In this document: in pieces, positions 9,851-22,388 of the stretch
Layout of the letters: each line of letters begins with the position of its first letter
Position numbering within the stretch: the first letter of the stretch is position 1
DNA from: Artemisia argyi
Taxonomy: Eukaryota > Streptophyta > Magnoliopsida > Asterales > Asteraceae
Assembly: GCA_030686995.1 (NCBI GenBank)
Contig: CM060680.1
Location: 83,292,259 to 83,356,258, forward strand
Direction of reading: 5' to 3'
Length of the DNA stretch: 64,000 bases
Translations under genes and position numbers: made by a program
Notes under the pieces: generated by a model
The model's database searches: none
What the model was told of the DNA's origin: nothing
Seen by the model: the letters and a program-made list of their open reading frames with translations, nothing else

Positions 9851-11258
9851 GAATGGCCGGAATTATGCCAGTAACTTGTTGATATGTAATTGAACTCAAA
9901 TTTTCTTTTTAAGGTTTTAGTAAAAATATCCGGTGTTATTATTTTAAAACCCGTATATTCACGAGTTGAAAAGTTAATTACGGTAAAAGTCACTATAAGT
10001 CTCATATTAATTTTAAAATACATAATTAACATTTAATGAACACTTAAATAACACTAAACATTCCATAGTTAACATCACTTACCTTTTTTATAATGATTAA
10101 AAATATATATTTATGGAATATATGAGTTCATTAATTATTATTTTCATAAATTTGGAATGCTTACAAACAACCCGTAATGTTGTGTTTAACAAAACCCTTT
10201 TATTTAAACTAAAGTTTATTAGTATTTGTAACTAATGCAATCGAAATACGAGCATACATATTTGACTGTATTGATGATTATCGTTGCCAGCTACTCTGTT
10301 TTCACTCCATCACATAACATTGTTACCCTACCAATATATGACCATGCATACATGTATGTGTGGATATAGCATCATCACTAGTGATGAAAATATGAAATCA
10401 TTTTCTATGGCCATCAATGCATGATTTTCTTGAAAGCATTAGCTTTTGATTTGGATATTTTGCTGGACTCATAAATAGATTTTGTTCCTTCTAATGAATT
10501 TAATTGGAGGTTGCATGTCTAGGGAGAGCCATGTTTGATCATTCATGTTCAATGCCCATTTGTCATTCGTGACACCAACAAAGCATCCACACTATCTTGC
10601 TTTTTTGTTCCATTTCCCCCTTTCTAACCACATTATTGTTTGTATTGTGTTTATATTCCGTTTTAAATTATGATAACTATATCCTTGTATGATCTCCGTG
10701 TAGGTGACAATACTGACATCTCCCACCAACTGTGGGCAAACTATGACATTCTCTTAGGTGTTACTAAGGCTTCTAAAAGTTTTGATTCACTAATTTAAGT
10801 CAAGTAAGGTAATTGTGGAAATGAACGTTTTGTGTATCTTGGGGAATTAAAGAAGATTACGTGACGTTGGACACAAGTTTGGGTATTGCGATGGTGCATG
10901 GAACGGGCGGGTTAAGTCAGAGGCGGTTGGCGAAGGAATGGGGAGGTTGTGTCAAAGTTAGCTAAGTCACCAATTTAGGCGTCTTCCAATATCACTAAAT
11001 TGTATAATCGTGACCGTCGAAATAGTTTGCCCACAGTGCATATACAGTTTAATCCAAGCATTTATAGAAGCATTTATAAATTCGGATAATGCGAAATTGA
11101 CCAACTTATTCTAGAAAAGAGAATCAACTATTATAAAGAGAAAAACAACTGAACTAACACGTATATATTTGACGATTGAGAGATGGTGCTTGGCAGGGAA
11201 GCATGCGACAAAATGCCTAAATCTTATGATGACATATGGTTTATCTGTAATATATAAC
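9851..11258. other. Intergenic, nothing recognised
   Basis: Mixed AT-rich sequence with short open frames only. No repeat partner inside the window and no recognised protein. Confidence 0.5.
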
Positions 11259-11295
11259 TAGAACGGTACCCGCGTAATGCGACGGCGGGTATCGT
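11259..11295 (-). repeat. Helitron-like 3' end
   Basis: Read on -, an ACCCGC...GCGGGT hairpin is followed by ACCGTT, then CTAG, then T. This fits a Helitron 3' terminus (stem-loop about 6-10 nt before CTRR, inserted 5' of T). The body would extend right on +. The 5' TC end was not identified. A weaker, related ACCCGCGCATTGCGGC stretch is at about 12316. Confidence 0.45.
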
Positions 11296-11536
11296 GTGAT
11301 TATATTTTGCGTTATTTTGTTACACGTTTAGTTGTCTTCATACTTTATAAGTAGAGATATTAGAGATGGTTAAGCCAAATAATTTAAATTTGAACAATCA
11401 ACCGCCTCCTAACAAACTTCCTAACCAACTTGCTTCATAACAAATTAATTTTGAAATCTTTCCATAATATGCAAGAAAGAAGTCTGAATTTTAAGTCTTT
11501 CTAATTATAAAATAGTCTCAAATACATTATATAGTA

Positions 11537-11732
11537 CTCCCTCCGTCCCATTTTATAAGTCCATTTTGTCAATTTGGGTTGTCCCAAATTATATGTCCAC
11601 TTTTAGTTTCAACCAATGAGAATGCTTGTAAGTGGGTGTGAATGAATTTTTATTGGTTGGTATTGTAAGGGCTCCACTTTTCTTAAACTTTGTGAAATAT
11701 GAAAGTGGACTTATAATTTGGGACAGAGGGAG
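11537..11732. mobile_element. Stowaway MITE (Tc1/mariner type)
   Basis: The terminal repeats CTCCCTCCGTCCCA and TGGGACAGAGGGAG match the conserved Stowaway ends. They are flanked by TA on each side (11535-11536 and 11733-11734). 196 bp and non-coding. The inverted complementarity extends inward (GTCCAC...GTGGAC). Confidence 0.92.
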
Positions 11733-13066
11733 TAGTATAGATATTCTTTCAGTTCTAAAAATATTTTTCAAATTTTGTTTTCGAAATGTCCTTAAATAAT
11801 TTCAACTACCAAAAATAGAAAGAGAAATTGAATAAGATTAAATGCCCTTACTTTAAATTATTATTACAAATTAAAAAAGTGGTTTTAGTTAAGTAAGAGT
11901 AAAACTCACATTCTATAAAATACAAAATACAAAATAAAAAAAAAAAAAAAATCATGTTTCTCTTAAAATGCGAGTTTTTGTCCAGAACATTTATTATTAG
12001 ACGATGGGAGTGCATTGTTTAAGTAATCAATATCACTCAATGTTTAATGTAACAAGTATTAGTTGAAACTATCCACTCGAAATATTTTCATATTTTCTTC
12101 TCTCGTTTTTCTAGTTCTAGACACTTAAACGTGCACCCTCTCTCATATATGTCAAAAGCCAGAAACATTCTATCCTCATAAAAAATAACCCATTCTTTGT
12201 TGGTTTTGTGTGCAAAATATTAACATAAACTTATATTGGTGCTAAACTACGAGACCGTTGGGTCTCACACATTTAACACGAGACTTCTAATTAGTACATA
12301 TACGAGGTTTGGTTACCCGCGCATTGCGGCATGGAGTAAAACTATGCATAGCAAAACGTCAAAAATGTTAGCCAAGTGCACACATTTTTATGGGTGTAAA
12401 TGGTACACAGATTATAATTATTTGAAAAATAACCAAAGTTTATGCATTTACATATAATAATAGTTAATCTTGAATATCATATCAAATTAGCATAATGCAA
12501 TCTTTGCCTATGTCTTTGTTACCATTAGACATGCAAATCAAATTGATATAGTTTTCGTGAAAAAATGCTAAGAATATAAAAGGCATCATGAATGGAAGAT
12601 TATCATGCAATTAAAGAAAATATGAAAAAATATATAACTACATCTATTGATTATTGATTATATGGAATAAATCATACACAAAATATTTTCTTCAAAGTGC
12701 TAACAAACACAGAGATTAAGCTATGATAAACCTTTAACAATCTACCACATCACACCTGAAAGATAAAAGATATCTTAACCTTTCTCAATCTACCACATCA
12801 CACTTGAAAGACAAAAGCTATCTTATTCAAGAATAACTCTTTCTCAAATTGATTTTCTAAAGCCTTTATAATTCTACCAATTATGTTTAGCCGCATATGA
12901 AAATGATAATGAGCAAGATATGATGGTATTACAAATAAATTCCAGGTTTAGTTTAATGTTGCGAAATGGTGTAGTTCAGTTTGGTATTGGGCAGGATTTG
13001 GCTTCAACAGCCCTACACGGCGTATATACATAAGTTTATTTGGGGTATAGAGCTTAACAGCGTATA
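11733..13066. other. Intergenic, nothing recognised
   Basis: AT-rich with a short A run near 11936-11951, a Helitron-like CCCGCGC patch near 12316 and a 48-bp tandem duplication. No gene seen. Confidence 0.5.
12730..12826. repeat. 48-bp imperfect tandem duplication
   Basis: Two adjacent copies share CAATCTACCACATCACAC then TGAAAGA and AAAAG followed by ATCTTA, offset by 48 bp, with a handful of mismatches. Confidence 0.85.
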
Positions 13067-13071
13067 AGATT

Positions 13072-13370
13072 TGTTGGGATTTATTAACATGATAATAACA
13101 AAATGACCAAGATCGACATTATGGAATTCTAGAAGATGGAGGATTTTAGAAGAATTGTTGAAAAAGATAAAGATCAAGATTAGAAAAAATTTAGTTTCCT
13201 AATACAATTCGGTTTCCTTTTATAAGTCTAGATGGACTTTATATATAAAGATATCCCTACACATTGTTTATGCGTGCGTTTTAATCATGTTATAGGAAAA
13301 CACCAACGATCTCACCACTTGAGATCGTCTAGCCCTAAGATCAAAGTATCTTTAATCCATGTTACAGTTA
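13072..13370 (+). repeat. TE1 5' LTR, first part
   Basis: Matches 33360-33659 of the 3' LTR, including AAGATCGACATTATGGAATT and the CACCACTTGAGATC block. It stops at AGTTA (13366-13370), where D is inserted. Confidence 0.85.
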
Positions 13371-13503
13371 TGTGGAAAACTAAAAGGGGGGTTGAATAGC
13401 TTTACTCCTTTTTAAAGTTATGAAAACTTTGTTAAAAGAGAACTTCATTCAAGTTTTGTTATAAAAACTATACTTGATCGAAATGATCAATTATGTAAAT
13501 ATA

Positions 13504-13574
<71 letters not shown>

Positions 13575-14310
13575 TTTTTTGATTGATTGTGAAAACTTTG
13601 TTTTGTGAATGAACCTTTTGTTTGATTTTTGTGTGAAATCAATCCTAGCACAAGATGAGAAACTATAACAATATGTATATTTCTATGTCTACGTAGGTAA
13701 TAACGATATAAATAAGATAATAAGCAAGAGATGGAAGGATCAAACCGAGGCACAAAGGATTTATAGTGGTTCGGCTACAAGGACACCTACTCGACTCCTC
13801 GAGTCACCTACTCGAGAGTTTTCTTCACTAAATCAACGAGCTCCCTTTTGGCGGAGAAATCTTACATGACTTTTGCTTACACCAATTAACGGCACTAAGC
13901 TAAATGTCGAGTTCTAATCGTAGCTAGAACCAATCTCACATCACTAGTCACTACACAACTTCTTCACACCACAACTTCTTCTTCACAAAACTACTTCTTC
14001 TTCACAACACAACTTCTTCTTCACTACACTACTTCTTCACTACTAACACACCTAAAACTACCTATTATAAACACCCTACACCTTTACAAACAATATACAC
14101 AACAACAAGACTATTTACACAAATCTACAATACTTCTTAACTAGATGTTGAAAGAGTATTCTTCTCTTGCACTTAGAGTGGTGAGGGATTTGATCACTTG
14201 AAACAAAAACTTATAATCTTATGATCAAAGGATTTAAAAGGATGTTTAGAAAGGATTGGGACAGAAAGTTTTTGTGCAAAAAGTGGGGAAAAATTGCAGG
14301 AATGAACCAG

Positions 14311-14420
14311 TATTTATAGGCAAAAGAATCTGGCCACAGGAGCGTGCCATCCCCCTTAATTGGTGGCCGGCCCCCTTAAAATTAAAGGGGCCTTCCCTTA
14401 TAATTAAGGGGGCCGCCCTC
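14311..14420 (-). promoter_or_regulatory. Element D LTR promoter: TATA box plus GC-rich palindromic module
   Basis: On -, a GC-rich block with GGCCGGCC, GGGGGCCGCCC and CCCCTTAATT/AATTAAGGGG inverted pairs (about 14346-14418) lies just upstream of CCTATAAATAC (TATA, 14311-14320). The same block recurs in LTR D2 (about 23511-23575) and upstream of the two D ORFs. GCCGCC is the core of the plant GCC box bound by ERF factors. That link is inference. Confidence 0.6.
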
Positions 14421-14480
14421 CTGTAACGGTATTTTCTTTTGTCCTTTTCTGGTGAAAGTTTATTTGGTGAAAAACAATTG

Positions 14481-15127
14481 ATTTTGGTTAAAAATTTGAA
14501 TTCATATATTTATTATGAATTAAACATTTTCCTTTAATTACCAAAAGTGTTTTTCTAAATATATAAAATGTTTATATCATTTTATATAATTTTTAGTGTT
14601 TAAATAAAAATCCCTTTGATCATAAAATTTATTAGACATTTGTTTATTCATACCTTAAGTGATTTAGTTGGATGGAATAATATTTTGTAAAATACTTGTT
14701 TACGTAATGATTTTATGTTTAATGATTTTACATTTTGTGATCGTCAAAACGTAGGGATATCGAGAAATATTAATAACATTTTTATGCATTATTTATATCA
14801 ATAAATTTTGGTTAAAAATTTGAATTCATATATTTATTATGAATTAAACATTTTCCTTTAATTACCAAAAGTGTTTTTCTAAATATATAAAATGTTTATA
14901 TCATTTTATATAATTTTTAGTGTTTAAATAAAAATCCCTTTGATCATAAAATTTATTAGACATTTGTTTATTCATACCTTAAGTGATTTAGTTGGATGGA
15001 ATAATATTTTGTAAAATACTTGTTTACGTAATGATTTTATGTTTAATGATTTTACATTTTGTGATCGTCAAAACGTAGGGATATCGAGAAATATTAATAA
15101 CATTTTTATGCATTATTTATATCAACA
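14481..15127 (-). repeat. 324-bp tandem duplication at the LTR D terminus
   Basis: 14481-14804 and 14805-15127 are near-identical, from ATTTTGGTTAAAAATTTGAA to ATTTATATCAA. The equivalent LTR (D2) has one copy. Each copy includes the LTR edge, so the first 324 bp of the LTR in sense orientation are doubled. Confidence 0.95.
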
Positions 15128-15145
15128 ATCTCCCCTTTTTTGATG
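15128..15145 (-). other. Element D polypurine tract
   Basis: On -, TCAAAAAAGGGGAGAT directly precedes the LTR start TGTTGATA. This is the usual plant copia arrangement. Confidence 0.8.
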
Positions 15146-15348
15146 ATCACAAAATCTAAACTCATTAAATCACAAATTAATATATATACAAGTATTTAGT
15201 GAGTTTATGTCATTTCTCCCCCATTTTGTTAGCATCAAAAAGGTTATCCCGACGATGTAAGAGCTCCCCCTCGACGTGTACTTCCCTCGTTTTAAGGTTA
15301 TAAGACAAATCGAGATATGGAATGCTTGCAAAAATATTTAGAACACAC

Positions 15349-15401
<53 letters not shown>

Positions 15402-15550
15402 CATGAAACAAATATTTATATGTATAACAAGCAATTAAAGCATGAAAAGATCATTTCTACTAAATGATAATATGGTTACAAGCAAAATGCATCCAAGATG
15501 CATAAATAAGTCATCCAATAAACTAATGCCCTAAGGGCATACAAGCATAC

Positions 15551-16990
15551 TAATGCGTGGAATTGCGCCCTCGCAAAAGGTTTTACCTCTCAAGGGATCT
15601 TGAGAAGCTTGCAATCCCCACCAGGCAGTGTACCTGTTCGTTGTAGTATAGTATAGTGACAAGTACCAGGGGATTGATCGTTCACCTCTAGGAATATGTT
15701 CGCTAGGGTTAAAATTCTACTAAACTAGGTCTAGGGGTGAGGGATGATTCTTTTTGTATTTTTATATTTTAAGGAAAGCAAGTGAAAGTCTCGGGTTTGG
15801 AAGGAGTGGGCGGAATTAGTTGCTAGTCAACTAACCCAATGAACTAGAGATGCAATCAAAATAATATAAAATAAACTTAAACTAATTTGTGGTGTAAACA
15901 ATAATGAGAGAAAGTGTGTTTACTTAGATTTCATTACTCCCTAGATATCTTTTACCGGTTGATTAGCTTGTTACAATTGCATGGATGATGGGTTATATTC
16001 CTTAATACTAGTCGTAGGGTCGTGTACGATCTTCCCTAACTCTATAGGCTTCTACCTCAATCCTATGCCGACCGACTAAAAGCTCCTAACATGGTATCCC
16101 TGGAAGTTACCTATGCATTAAATATAACCAAATAATCGTAGTACACATCCGATCATGTTTCTTAAGACGTTCAAGCAAGTTACCAATTGGAAGTCTGCCA
16201 GTTTTCTTAAGCCTAACATCGAATTCATTCATCCACAACAATTATAAGCAAACCATCAACCAATAATTAACATGTAGGTTTCATTACATCTAAGCAAACG
16301 CGAAGAAAACCTAGCCTAGCATGTTAAGTAGAAGACAAGCGTAAGATATAATCAAACAATACATAGACATATTGAATGATTTGATAAAGTACTTATCTTC
16401 AATTAAGCATGGAAGAAACAATGGGTTGAAACCCTTGGAAAAAGTTGTAAAATTCGGGTAGGGTTTTATTCCCTCAAAGTTGCACACAATGAATGAAAAC
16501 TAGAAAACTATATATAGATTTTGTCATCTGACGACGTCAAGAGTAAGGTGTGACGCCGTCAACTCGCCGCCAAAATAAACTCGTATTTCCTAGATCCACT
16601 TCTGATGCCGTCACTCTTTATAGGTTCTGGGTCGTCACTCTTTACAATTACTCATGATGGCCTTGGAAATTTTGTATGTGAAGCCATCAACTCCCCTCCA
16701 CAAAACATTCTGGGGCGTCACGTGTATTTGATTTATCCACCCTTTTTTCAACTCATGACGCCGTCACTAGCAGTATGTGACACCGTCAAGTGCAATTTCC
16801 AGCATGATTTGAGACTTTGTCATTTTCTGCACTTTTTCGCTCCAAAAACGTCCAAAATGCTTCCTTTGGTAAAATTCCTCTCAAAAGTACCTAAAATGAC
16901 AAAAGGAACAATTTAGGGCAATATTTGATCAAATAATCTAGACTTTGGCCTTAAATGACCCCCAAAAGCGGTACACTTTTCGCTTCATCA
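15551..16990 (-). mobile_element. Solo LTR C (Athila-like family of A and B)
   Basis: About 1,440 bp matching the LTRs of elements A and B end to end, from GCGTGG...CGCCCTCGCAA to TTTTCGCTTCATCA. Perfect TSD CATAC at 15546-15550 and 16991-16995. The first bases are TAATGCG rather than TGATACG. There is no internal region, so it arose by LTR-LTR recombination. It keeps the TATA box (CTATATATAG, 16508-16517) and several TGACGNCGTCA motifs, some decayed at CpG positions. It is inserted in the 3' non-coding part of element D. Confidence 0.92.
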
Positions 16991-17097
16991 CATACATAAT
17001 AAAACAAATAAACAACCAAAGCTCCAATAAAAAAAATTCCTAGAGCTTGTCATCAAAATGGTTGAAACAAATTTATTTTCTTAAGCATGGAACACAC

Positions 17098-17753
17098 TTA
17101 GTTTGGAGGAACCAATGTTGTAGGTGGAGATGATGGTGTTGATGGAGGTGTGTTTGATGTTGGTAGAGGTGTGTTTGATGTTGGTAGAGGTGGAGGTGTG
17201 GTTGATGTTGGTGGTGGTGGTGGATGTGTGGATGTTGTTGGTGGAGGTTGACGGAACAAGCTTTCAATATATGAAAACATATAGTGAATTTCATCTCTTA
17301 GCCCAAAGATGATGGTGCGGTTATGGATGCAACAAAGACATGTATCACCATGAGCTTCAAGTAGGCTCCATGGGATGAGATTGAAGTTTGGTGGGTTGAT
17401 TGGTGATGGTGAAAAGTTTGCATCAAGAGGTGTTATGGGTGATAATGAAAGGTGATATCTAAGGATGCATTATCAATAGGTGGTGGTGGTGGTACTCTTG
17501 GTGGAGGTGACAAGTGGGTGTTGATATAGTCATTTATTGATGATGATGATGATCGTATGGTGGAGGTAGAGGTTCCATGAGCTGATGGTGTTTTGGAAGG
17601 TGAATTTAGAGCACTAGGAGATGAACATTGAGTTGGTGGTGATGGAGTGGTGTTATCTTCATTAGAAAGATCAATGAAGAATTGTTTTGGTGGTATGATG
17701 ACAAGTTTTTGTTTCTTGGCTTTGTTGGAGATGATGGTTTTTGATGATGACAT
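17098..17753 (-). pseudogene. Element D small ORF a: basic, Pro/Ser-rich, HxxxCxCC protein
   Basis: Not recognised from any family. The ATG at 17753 opens a Lys-rich start (KAKKQK within residues 10-16). A Ser/Pro/Thr-rich middle with a PPPPP run follows, and the frame stops at 17433. Coding character continues in another frame to about 17098 after one frameshift: an Asn/Pro stretch, then HGDTCLCC, an acidic/amphipathic segment, and a long Pro/Thr-rich tail. The HxxxCxCC pattern near the C-terminus, basic start and low-complexity middle are shared with the neighbouring ORF at 18721-19323, suggesting two members of one family. A TATA box sits about 55 bp upstream. It lies downstream of gag on the sense strand of D. 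Confidence 0.5.
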
Positions 17754-17805
17754 GATGAGTTTGATGAATGTGATGATGATGGAGTGTGTATGAAAGGTGT
17801 ATGGG

Positions 17806-18038
17806 GATTATATAGGATGAAAACATGTTTAGAAATGGAATTAATTTTGAAAATGCATTGTTAGATTCCAAATTCAGTTTAGTTTTTAAGAGAAATGGTA
17901 GCTGGAACTAGCAAAAAGGGTCACAAGATGCAAAAGAAAACAGTGTAAAAATTGTTCCAGATGGACGGTCCCCTTAATTCATGGCTGGCCCCTTTAATTT
18001 TAAAGGGGCCGCCCTTTATAATTATGGGGGCCGCCCAT
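17806..18038 (-). promoter_or_regulatory. TATA box and GC-rich module upstream of D ORF a
   Basis: TATA-like CCTATATAAT on - at 17806-17815, about 55 bp before the ATG. Roughly 150 bp further upstream is the GC-rich block (about 17967-18038) with two GGGGCCGCCC units and TTTAATTTTAAAGGGG. It is the same block as in the D LTR. Confidence 0.55.
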
Positions 18039-18306
18039 CTGGTGAATTGCCAGGCGACCAAATTTCAAAAATTTTCTGGAAATGGTTTGTTTTTGTTTTG
18101 CAAGCTCTATTGGAACATTTCATATTGGTTTTGTTCTATTATAAAAACAAGTAATTCATATATATAAACATATATTAAACATGCAAACATGTATCTAAAT
18201 CAAAGAGAAATTCATGCAAACTAGCAAAGTAAGTAAAAATAATAACACACAAGAAACATTCATTAATTATTTAAGTAGATTACGTTGAAAACATAATCAT
18301 GAGTAC

Positions 18307-18496
<190 letters not shown>

Positions 18497-18720
18497 TTTT
18501 CTAGCAAACTACACTAGATAATACTAAGTTGCCGACTCGAGGTCTCTTAAACTTGCATGGGGTACAAAAGTTTGTGATGATTTTATTTGAAGATGGAGCA
18601 TGGTTATTCGATTTAGTGGTATGATGGTGAGGGGTATGGAGCATAAGGGGTGGATCTAGGGATGTTGTACCGAATTAGTGGAGGTATTGGATAAGGACGA
18701 GTGAGGAGATATTCAATCCA

Positions 18721-19323
18721 CTAGATATCTTCACTTAGGTCAAGGATTTGCTTTTGTAGAAAGTAGCAACAAGGACAATAGTGGGTGTGGTTGATGACTT
18801 GATCCAAGTTTGGGGAGTAAGGAAGGCAATTTGAGTATATAGAGGAAGGAGGCTTGTGCATGTTGCATTGTGCAAGACGCATAGCATTAAGATCACGAAG
18901 ATCACAGATTTGGTTGATTTCTTCATGGAATTTTTGCTTTTCCGTGGTGATGTGGAGTGAATCATTTGGTGGAGGTCGATGAATTGGGGTTGTGTAGTTG
19001 GAAGTGAAGTTATTGGAGGTGTAGTTTGATGATTGACCAAAATGATATGGATCATTGTAGTTGGATGGAGGTTGAGATGTGTGGCTTGGGATGAAGTTGG
19101 ATGTTTGACCAATGTTGTAAGATTTGTAAAGTGGTTCAAAGGAATGTCCTTGTGGGTTTGGAGTGTAGTTTGGAAAGTAAGTGTTTGGAAGCGTTGGTTG
19201 ATTACCAACTTCATTTGTTGTAATTGATTTGTTTCGAGAGCTTGTTTTCTTTCGCCGAATGGGCTTTTCGGTCATCCTTGTTAGCCTTGAGGCTTTTGAT
19301 TTTGGTTTATTGGGAGAAGTCAT
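18721..19323 (-). CDS. Element D small ORF b: basic, Asn/Pro/Ser-rich, HxxxCxCC protein
   Basis: 200 residues, uninterrupted, family not recognised. The N-terminus is strongly basic (residues about 7-35, with KPIRRKK, nuclear-signal-like). The middle is rich in Asn, Pro, Ser, Tyr and Thr with repeated NY/SNY units, likely disordered. The C-terminal third is more complex, with a charged helix-like EKQKFHEEINQICDLRD segment and a HTHYCPCC motif ending in a hydrophobic/acidic tail. The ATG at 19323 is only about 32 bp from a good TATA box, so either the leader is very short or a later start is used. The N-terminal part recurs at 61271-61524 with few changes. It is on the sense strand of D, after gag. 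It could be an extra accessory ORF of the element or a captured host fragment; I cannot choose. Confidence 0.5.
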   Translation of the reverse strand: MTSPNKPKSKASRLTRMTEKPIRRKKTSSRNKSITTNEVGNQPTLPNTYFPNYTPNPQGHSFEPLYKSYNIGQTSNFIPSHTSQPPSNYNDPYHFGQSSNYTSNNFTSNYTTPIHRPPPNDSLHITTEKQKFHEEINQICDLRDLNAMRLAQCNMHKPPSSIYSNCLPYSPNLDQVINHTHYCPCCYFLQKQILDLSEDI

Positions 19324-19354
19324 GATGGGTTGAGCAAGGATTTATGATGAAGAT

Positions 19355-19582
19355 GGGTATTTATAGTGTGATGATTATGTGTTTATGGAAGGATAATATG
19401 TGGTGGATTTGCTAGACAAAATATATTTGTGAATTTAAGGAAGTAGAGAATCAAAATAGGGTGAAATGGGCTAAAAAGCAAATAGGGAATCTTGACCTTC
19501 AGGTGGTCGGCCCCTTTAATTAATGGCCGGCCTCTTTAATTTTAAGGGGGCCGCCCTTTATAATTATGGGGGCCGCCCAGGG
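19355..19582 (-). promoter_or_regulatory. TATA box and GC-rich module upstream of D ORF b
   Basis: CACTATAAATACCC on - (19355-19368) is a strong plant TATA box just before the ATG at 19323. The GC-rich block at about 19504-19582 has GGCCGGCC, two GGGGGCCGCCC units and TTAATTAA. It sits about 140 bp upstream of the TATA box and matches the module upstream of ORF a and in the D LTR. Confidence 0.55.
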
Positions 19583-21204
19583 CCTGGTTCTCAGATTGCC
19601 AGAAAGAGGTTTTTGGCAGAAATTCTTCCTGAAAGATGTTTGTTTTGAGGTCTGGTTTTGGGCAAGTCCATCTCTTTAGGCAACTATGCTTGTATTATCT
19701 TAATGAAGTATGCATGAAAAGTATATATGTAGGCAACTAAGCATATAGTTTAATTTCAAGTAAGCATGTATACAAAAACAATAATGTAAATGACCAATTA
19801 AGCAAGTCATTCTTCCTAAGACAACTAACTTAGTGTAAGGGCAAAGGCAACTAGAGAGTGAGAAACTAATGATGGAACAAATGTGACAATGTAATTCTTG
19901 ACATTGTTCTAGTGTGTGCCTATATGCAACAAATGTGGAGATGTGATTGTTTCGACTCCCGAGGCAAAGATGAAGGTTTTCTAAGAGACAATCCAAGTTC
20001 TCTTTGATTTGATTTTGCTCAACTCATGAATGTCAAAGATATGTATTAGATTATATACTTTGACAATTCGTGTGAAATTTGATGCATGATTTTAAAGAAT
20101 GTTTTTAGCATTATTCAACACCGCAAGAAAAATGATTTTCATGTGTTTCCTAAACGTGAGAATTTTTTAAATAAAATAGATTGGGTTTTATAAAAATGTT
20201 TATGCAATGTAGAATTCCCAATCTTTAACTTTGTGCGAAAGAGATTCCTAGACTCAGAAACGAAGAGAAGAAAAGAAAGCAATTATATGCAACAAGTGAT
20301 TAATGAAAATGCAATAGAATTTAGTCAATTTGCTCAATCATTCCTAATCTTAAATGCAAGTGGTTAAATAGTTCACGCTTAAGGGGTTTAGTGAATATAT
20401 CCGCAATGTTAGTATCCGATGTGACTAATATCACTTATTATCATAAGCGAGGTTGTGACTACTATCTATATGTATTATCATGAGTGTTTTGAGAAAAATC
20501 CGAGAGAGCATCTATAAAACCTATGTTCATGCATATGACCTATTTCAACTTTAATAGTTAATTCTCTTAACTTATTATACTATATTTCCATGAGTTTTGC
20601 AAAAAGAAATCATAGAGGATTTTCATTTAAATTTCAAAGGGGGAGCTAACTAAGATGAGTTCATATAAACAAAGGTAGTATGCGTTGTTAGTTATACAGT
20701 TAACAATATCACAACAAGGACGTATAATTAACAATTATGGAAGTTTGAGTTATAATTAAAAAAAAACATACTTTGCGTCTTTAGTTGATTTAACTCAATA
20801 AGACTTACGAGCTCATGAAATGAAGGAACAACGAATTCCCAAGAAGACCATAGAGAGAAAGCAAAGCAATAGAATCCTCATAACAAAACAACACCATAAT
20901 ATCGCTAGCAAATTCTTGAAGCATAAATACGTGAAGGTTTATATGCATGTCTTAATAGTTCGCCAAACTTCACGTATATGCAAGTGTGCCAACTTCGTGA
21001 TTTTGACACCTAACATGTAAGACAACTTGGTACCCAAAATCTCATAGGTCCTAGATGGTTAGTTACAACATCAATTGCATTTAAAATGCATATGGTATAG
21101 ATGTTGATAGTAAGTGCAAGAGTTCCTTATCAATATGTTTTCACACAATGATAATGGCTTTCTTGTCTCAAAAGGTAAACAATTATTATAATTAGAGTAA
21201 TCTT
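19583..21204 (-). other. Element D internal non-coding region
   Basis: This lies between the gag remnant and the ORF b promoter. It is conserved in the second D copy (about 61786-63414) with scattered differences, so it belongs to the element. A Cys/His-rich 98-codon frame at 19700-19996 (-) is open in both copies, but no motif supports it. Nothing like protease, integrase or RT was seen. Confidence 0.5.
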
Positions 21205-22350
21205 CTAAATTTCTCTACTAGGTTTTACAAATTTTATTTGCTTTGATTTATTTGTCGAAGGATCATTTGCCTTAAATCCTAAGCCGGTTTTGTCATCAAA
21301 AGCCTTTTGAATATTAAGTAAGTATTTTAGAGATTTGGAACTATTTTCAAATTTAGCTAATATTTTTGCTTTTTCATTTTCCTTTCTAATTTCTTGTTCG
21401 TAGTCTTGACAATTTTTACATTCAAGATCAATTTCAATATTACTTTCAAGTCTAGACATTTTATCTTCTAAAATTATTTCTTTTTCAAAATTTCCTTCAG
21501 CAGATGTTGAAGATTCATTTTTAAAAGTGATTTTTGAGTCTATGTTGCAAAAATGTTTGAAGTTGTTTTCTAATTTTGAAAACTCTAATGTGAATTGATC
21601 ATATCAAAATTGTTTGGTTTCGGATTGTACCACATTTGTGGCTTTATATGCTTCACAATCTTCACATGTCATATGATGATCCTCTTCATCGTCCATGTCG
21701 CTCCATGTTTCATTTATGAATTTGCTTAGGTCTTGACGCATGTAGTTCTCGCCATCAACATTTGAGGTTTCATCTATTTGGATATCTTTACAACCAATAT
21801 TGTGATCATCTTCTTCGTACATGTTGCTCCATGATTTCTTTACAATCTTTCTTCGGATATGGCTTATGTATTCTTCTTCATTGATACCTTCAATGACCAC
21901 ATTTAAACTAGTAGTACTTGTATTTATTTCAACTAAATGTTTATCTATTAGATTTTCTAGAGCGACTAATTCTTGTGCAACATCAAGTTTATCATCATTG
22001 GCTCGACATTTCCCTTGGTGAAAGTTAAAAGACATTATCAAATATCACTTGCTGTTTTAAAAAAGAATACTCGTTCGTATTCAGCTCTTGGTAAGGTTTT
22101 ATAAATCATTAGTTTAACTTTAGTATTTTTATCAATCTTTGTTTGAGGGTGATTGTATTGATTTTCAAATTCCGTTTTTATTGTTGAAAATCATTGGTGA
22201 AGTGATATGATATGCCAAAGATCTTGATCTATTGATATCACATAATTTTAAAATTTATTTTTCCATTCACAAAAATTATGATTTTCAAAAAGTGGTGGTT
22301 TTGCGTAGATTGTCCCTCTAAAAAATTTCCAGATTCCATAGACCGATTCA
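21205..22350 (-). pseudogene. gag: Copia (SIRE-like) gag, decayed
   Basis: Starting soon after the PBS, the - strand carries copia gag features in broken frames: an IYAKPPLFENHNFCEWKNKF block and an LPRAEYERVF block, typical of the UBN2/gag core. An acidic segment (22041-21604) follows, then a TGA at 21604-21606. The same frame continues to 21205 with a coiled-coil-like, Lys/Glu-rich region and KSLKYLLN...DKTGLGF, a pattern common at the end of SIRE-type gag. In the second copy of D the TGA position is TGC, so here it is a C-to-A nonsense change. Protease, integrase and RT do not follow. Confidence 0.65.
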
Positions 22351-22388
22351 AGTTTTAAAATATAATTTATTTTAAAAATCATGTTTAA

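Larger units (their letters stand above)
13371..15127 (-). repeat. Element D 3' LTR (with internal duplication)
   Basis: Corresponds to 22407-23923 plus 31634-31663. It contains an (AT)n tract (about 13514-13572), a CTTCTTCAC-rich tract (about 13968-14040), a TATA box, a GC-rich module, and a 324-bp tandem duplication at its right end that the other LTR lacks. Confidence 0.85.

Noticed and set aside
13960..14040. Coding or regulatory meaning of the CTTCTTCAC repeats in the D LTR
   Set aside because: A simple pyrimidine-rich tract in the presumed R/U5 region. No function can be supported.
19700..19996. Cys/His-rich 98-residue frame on -, also open at 61907-62203
   Set aside because: It is conserved only because the two D copies are close. 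It has no motif, promoter or supporting context.
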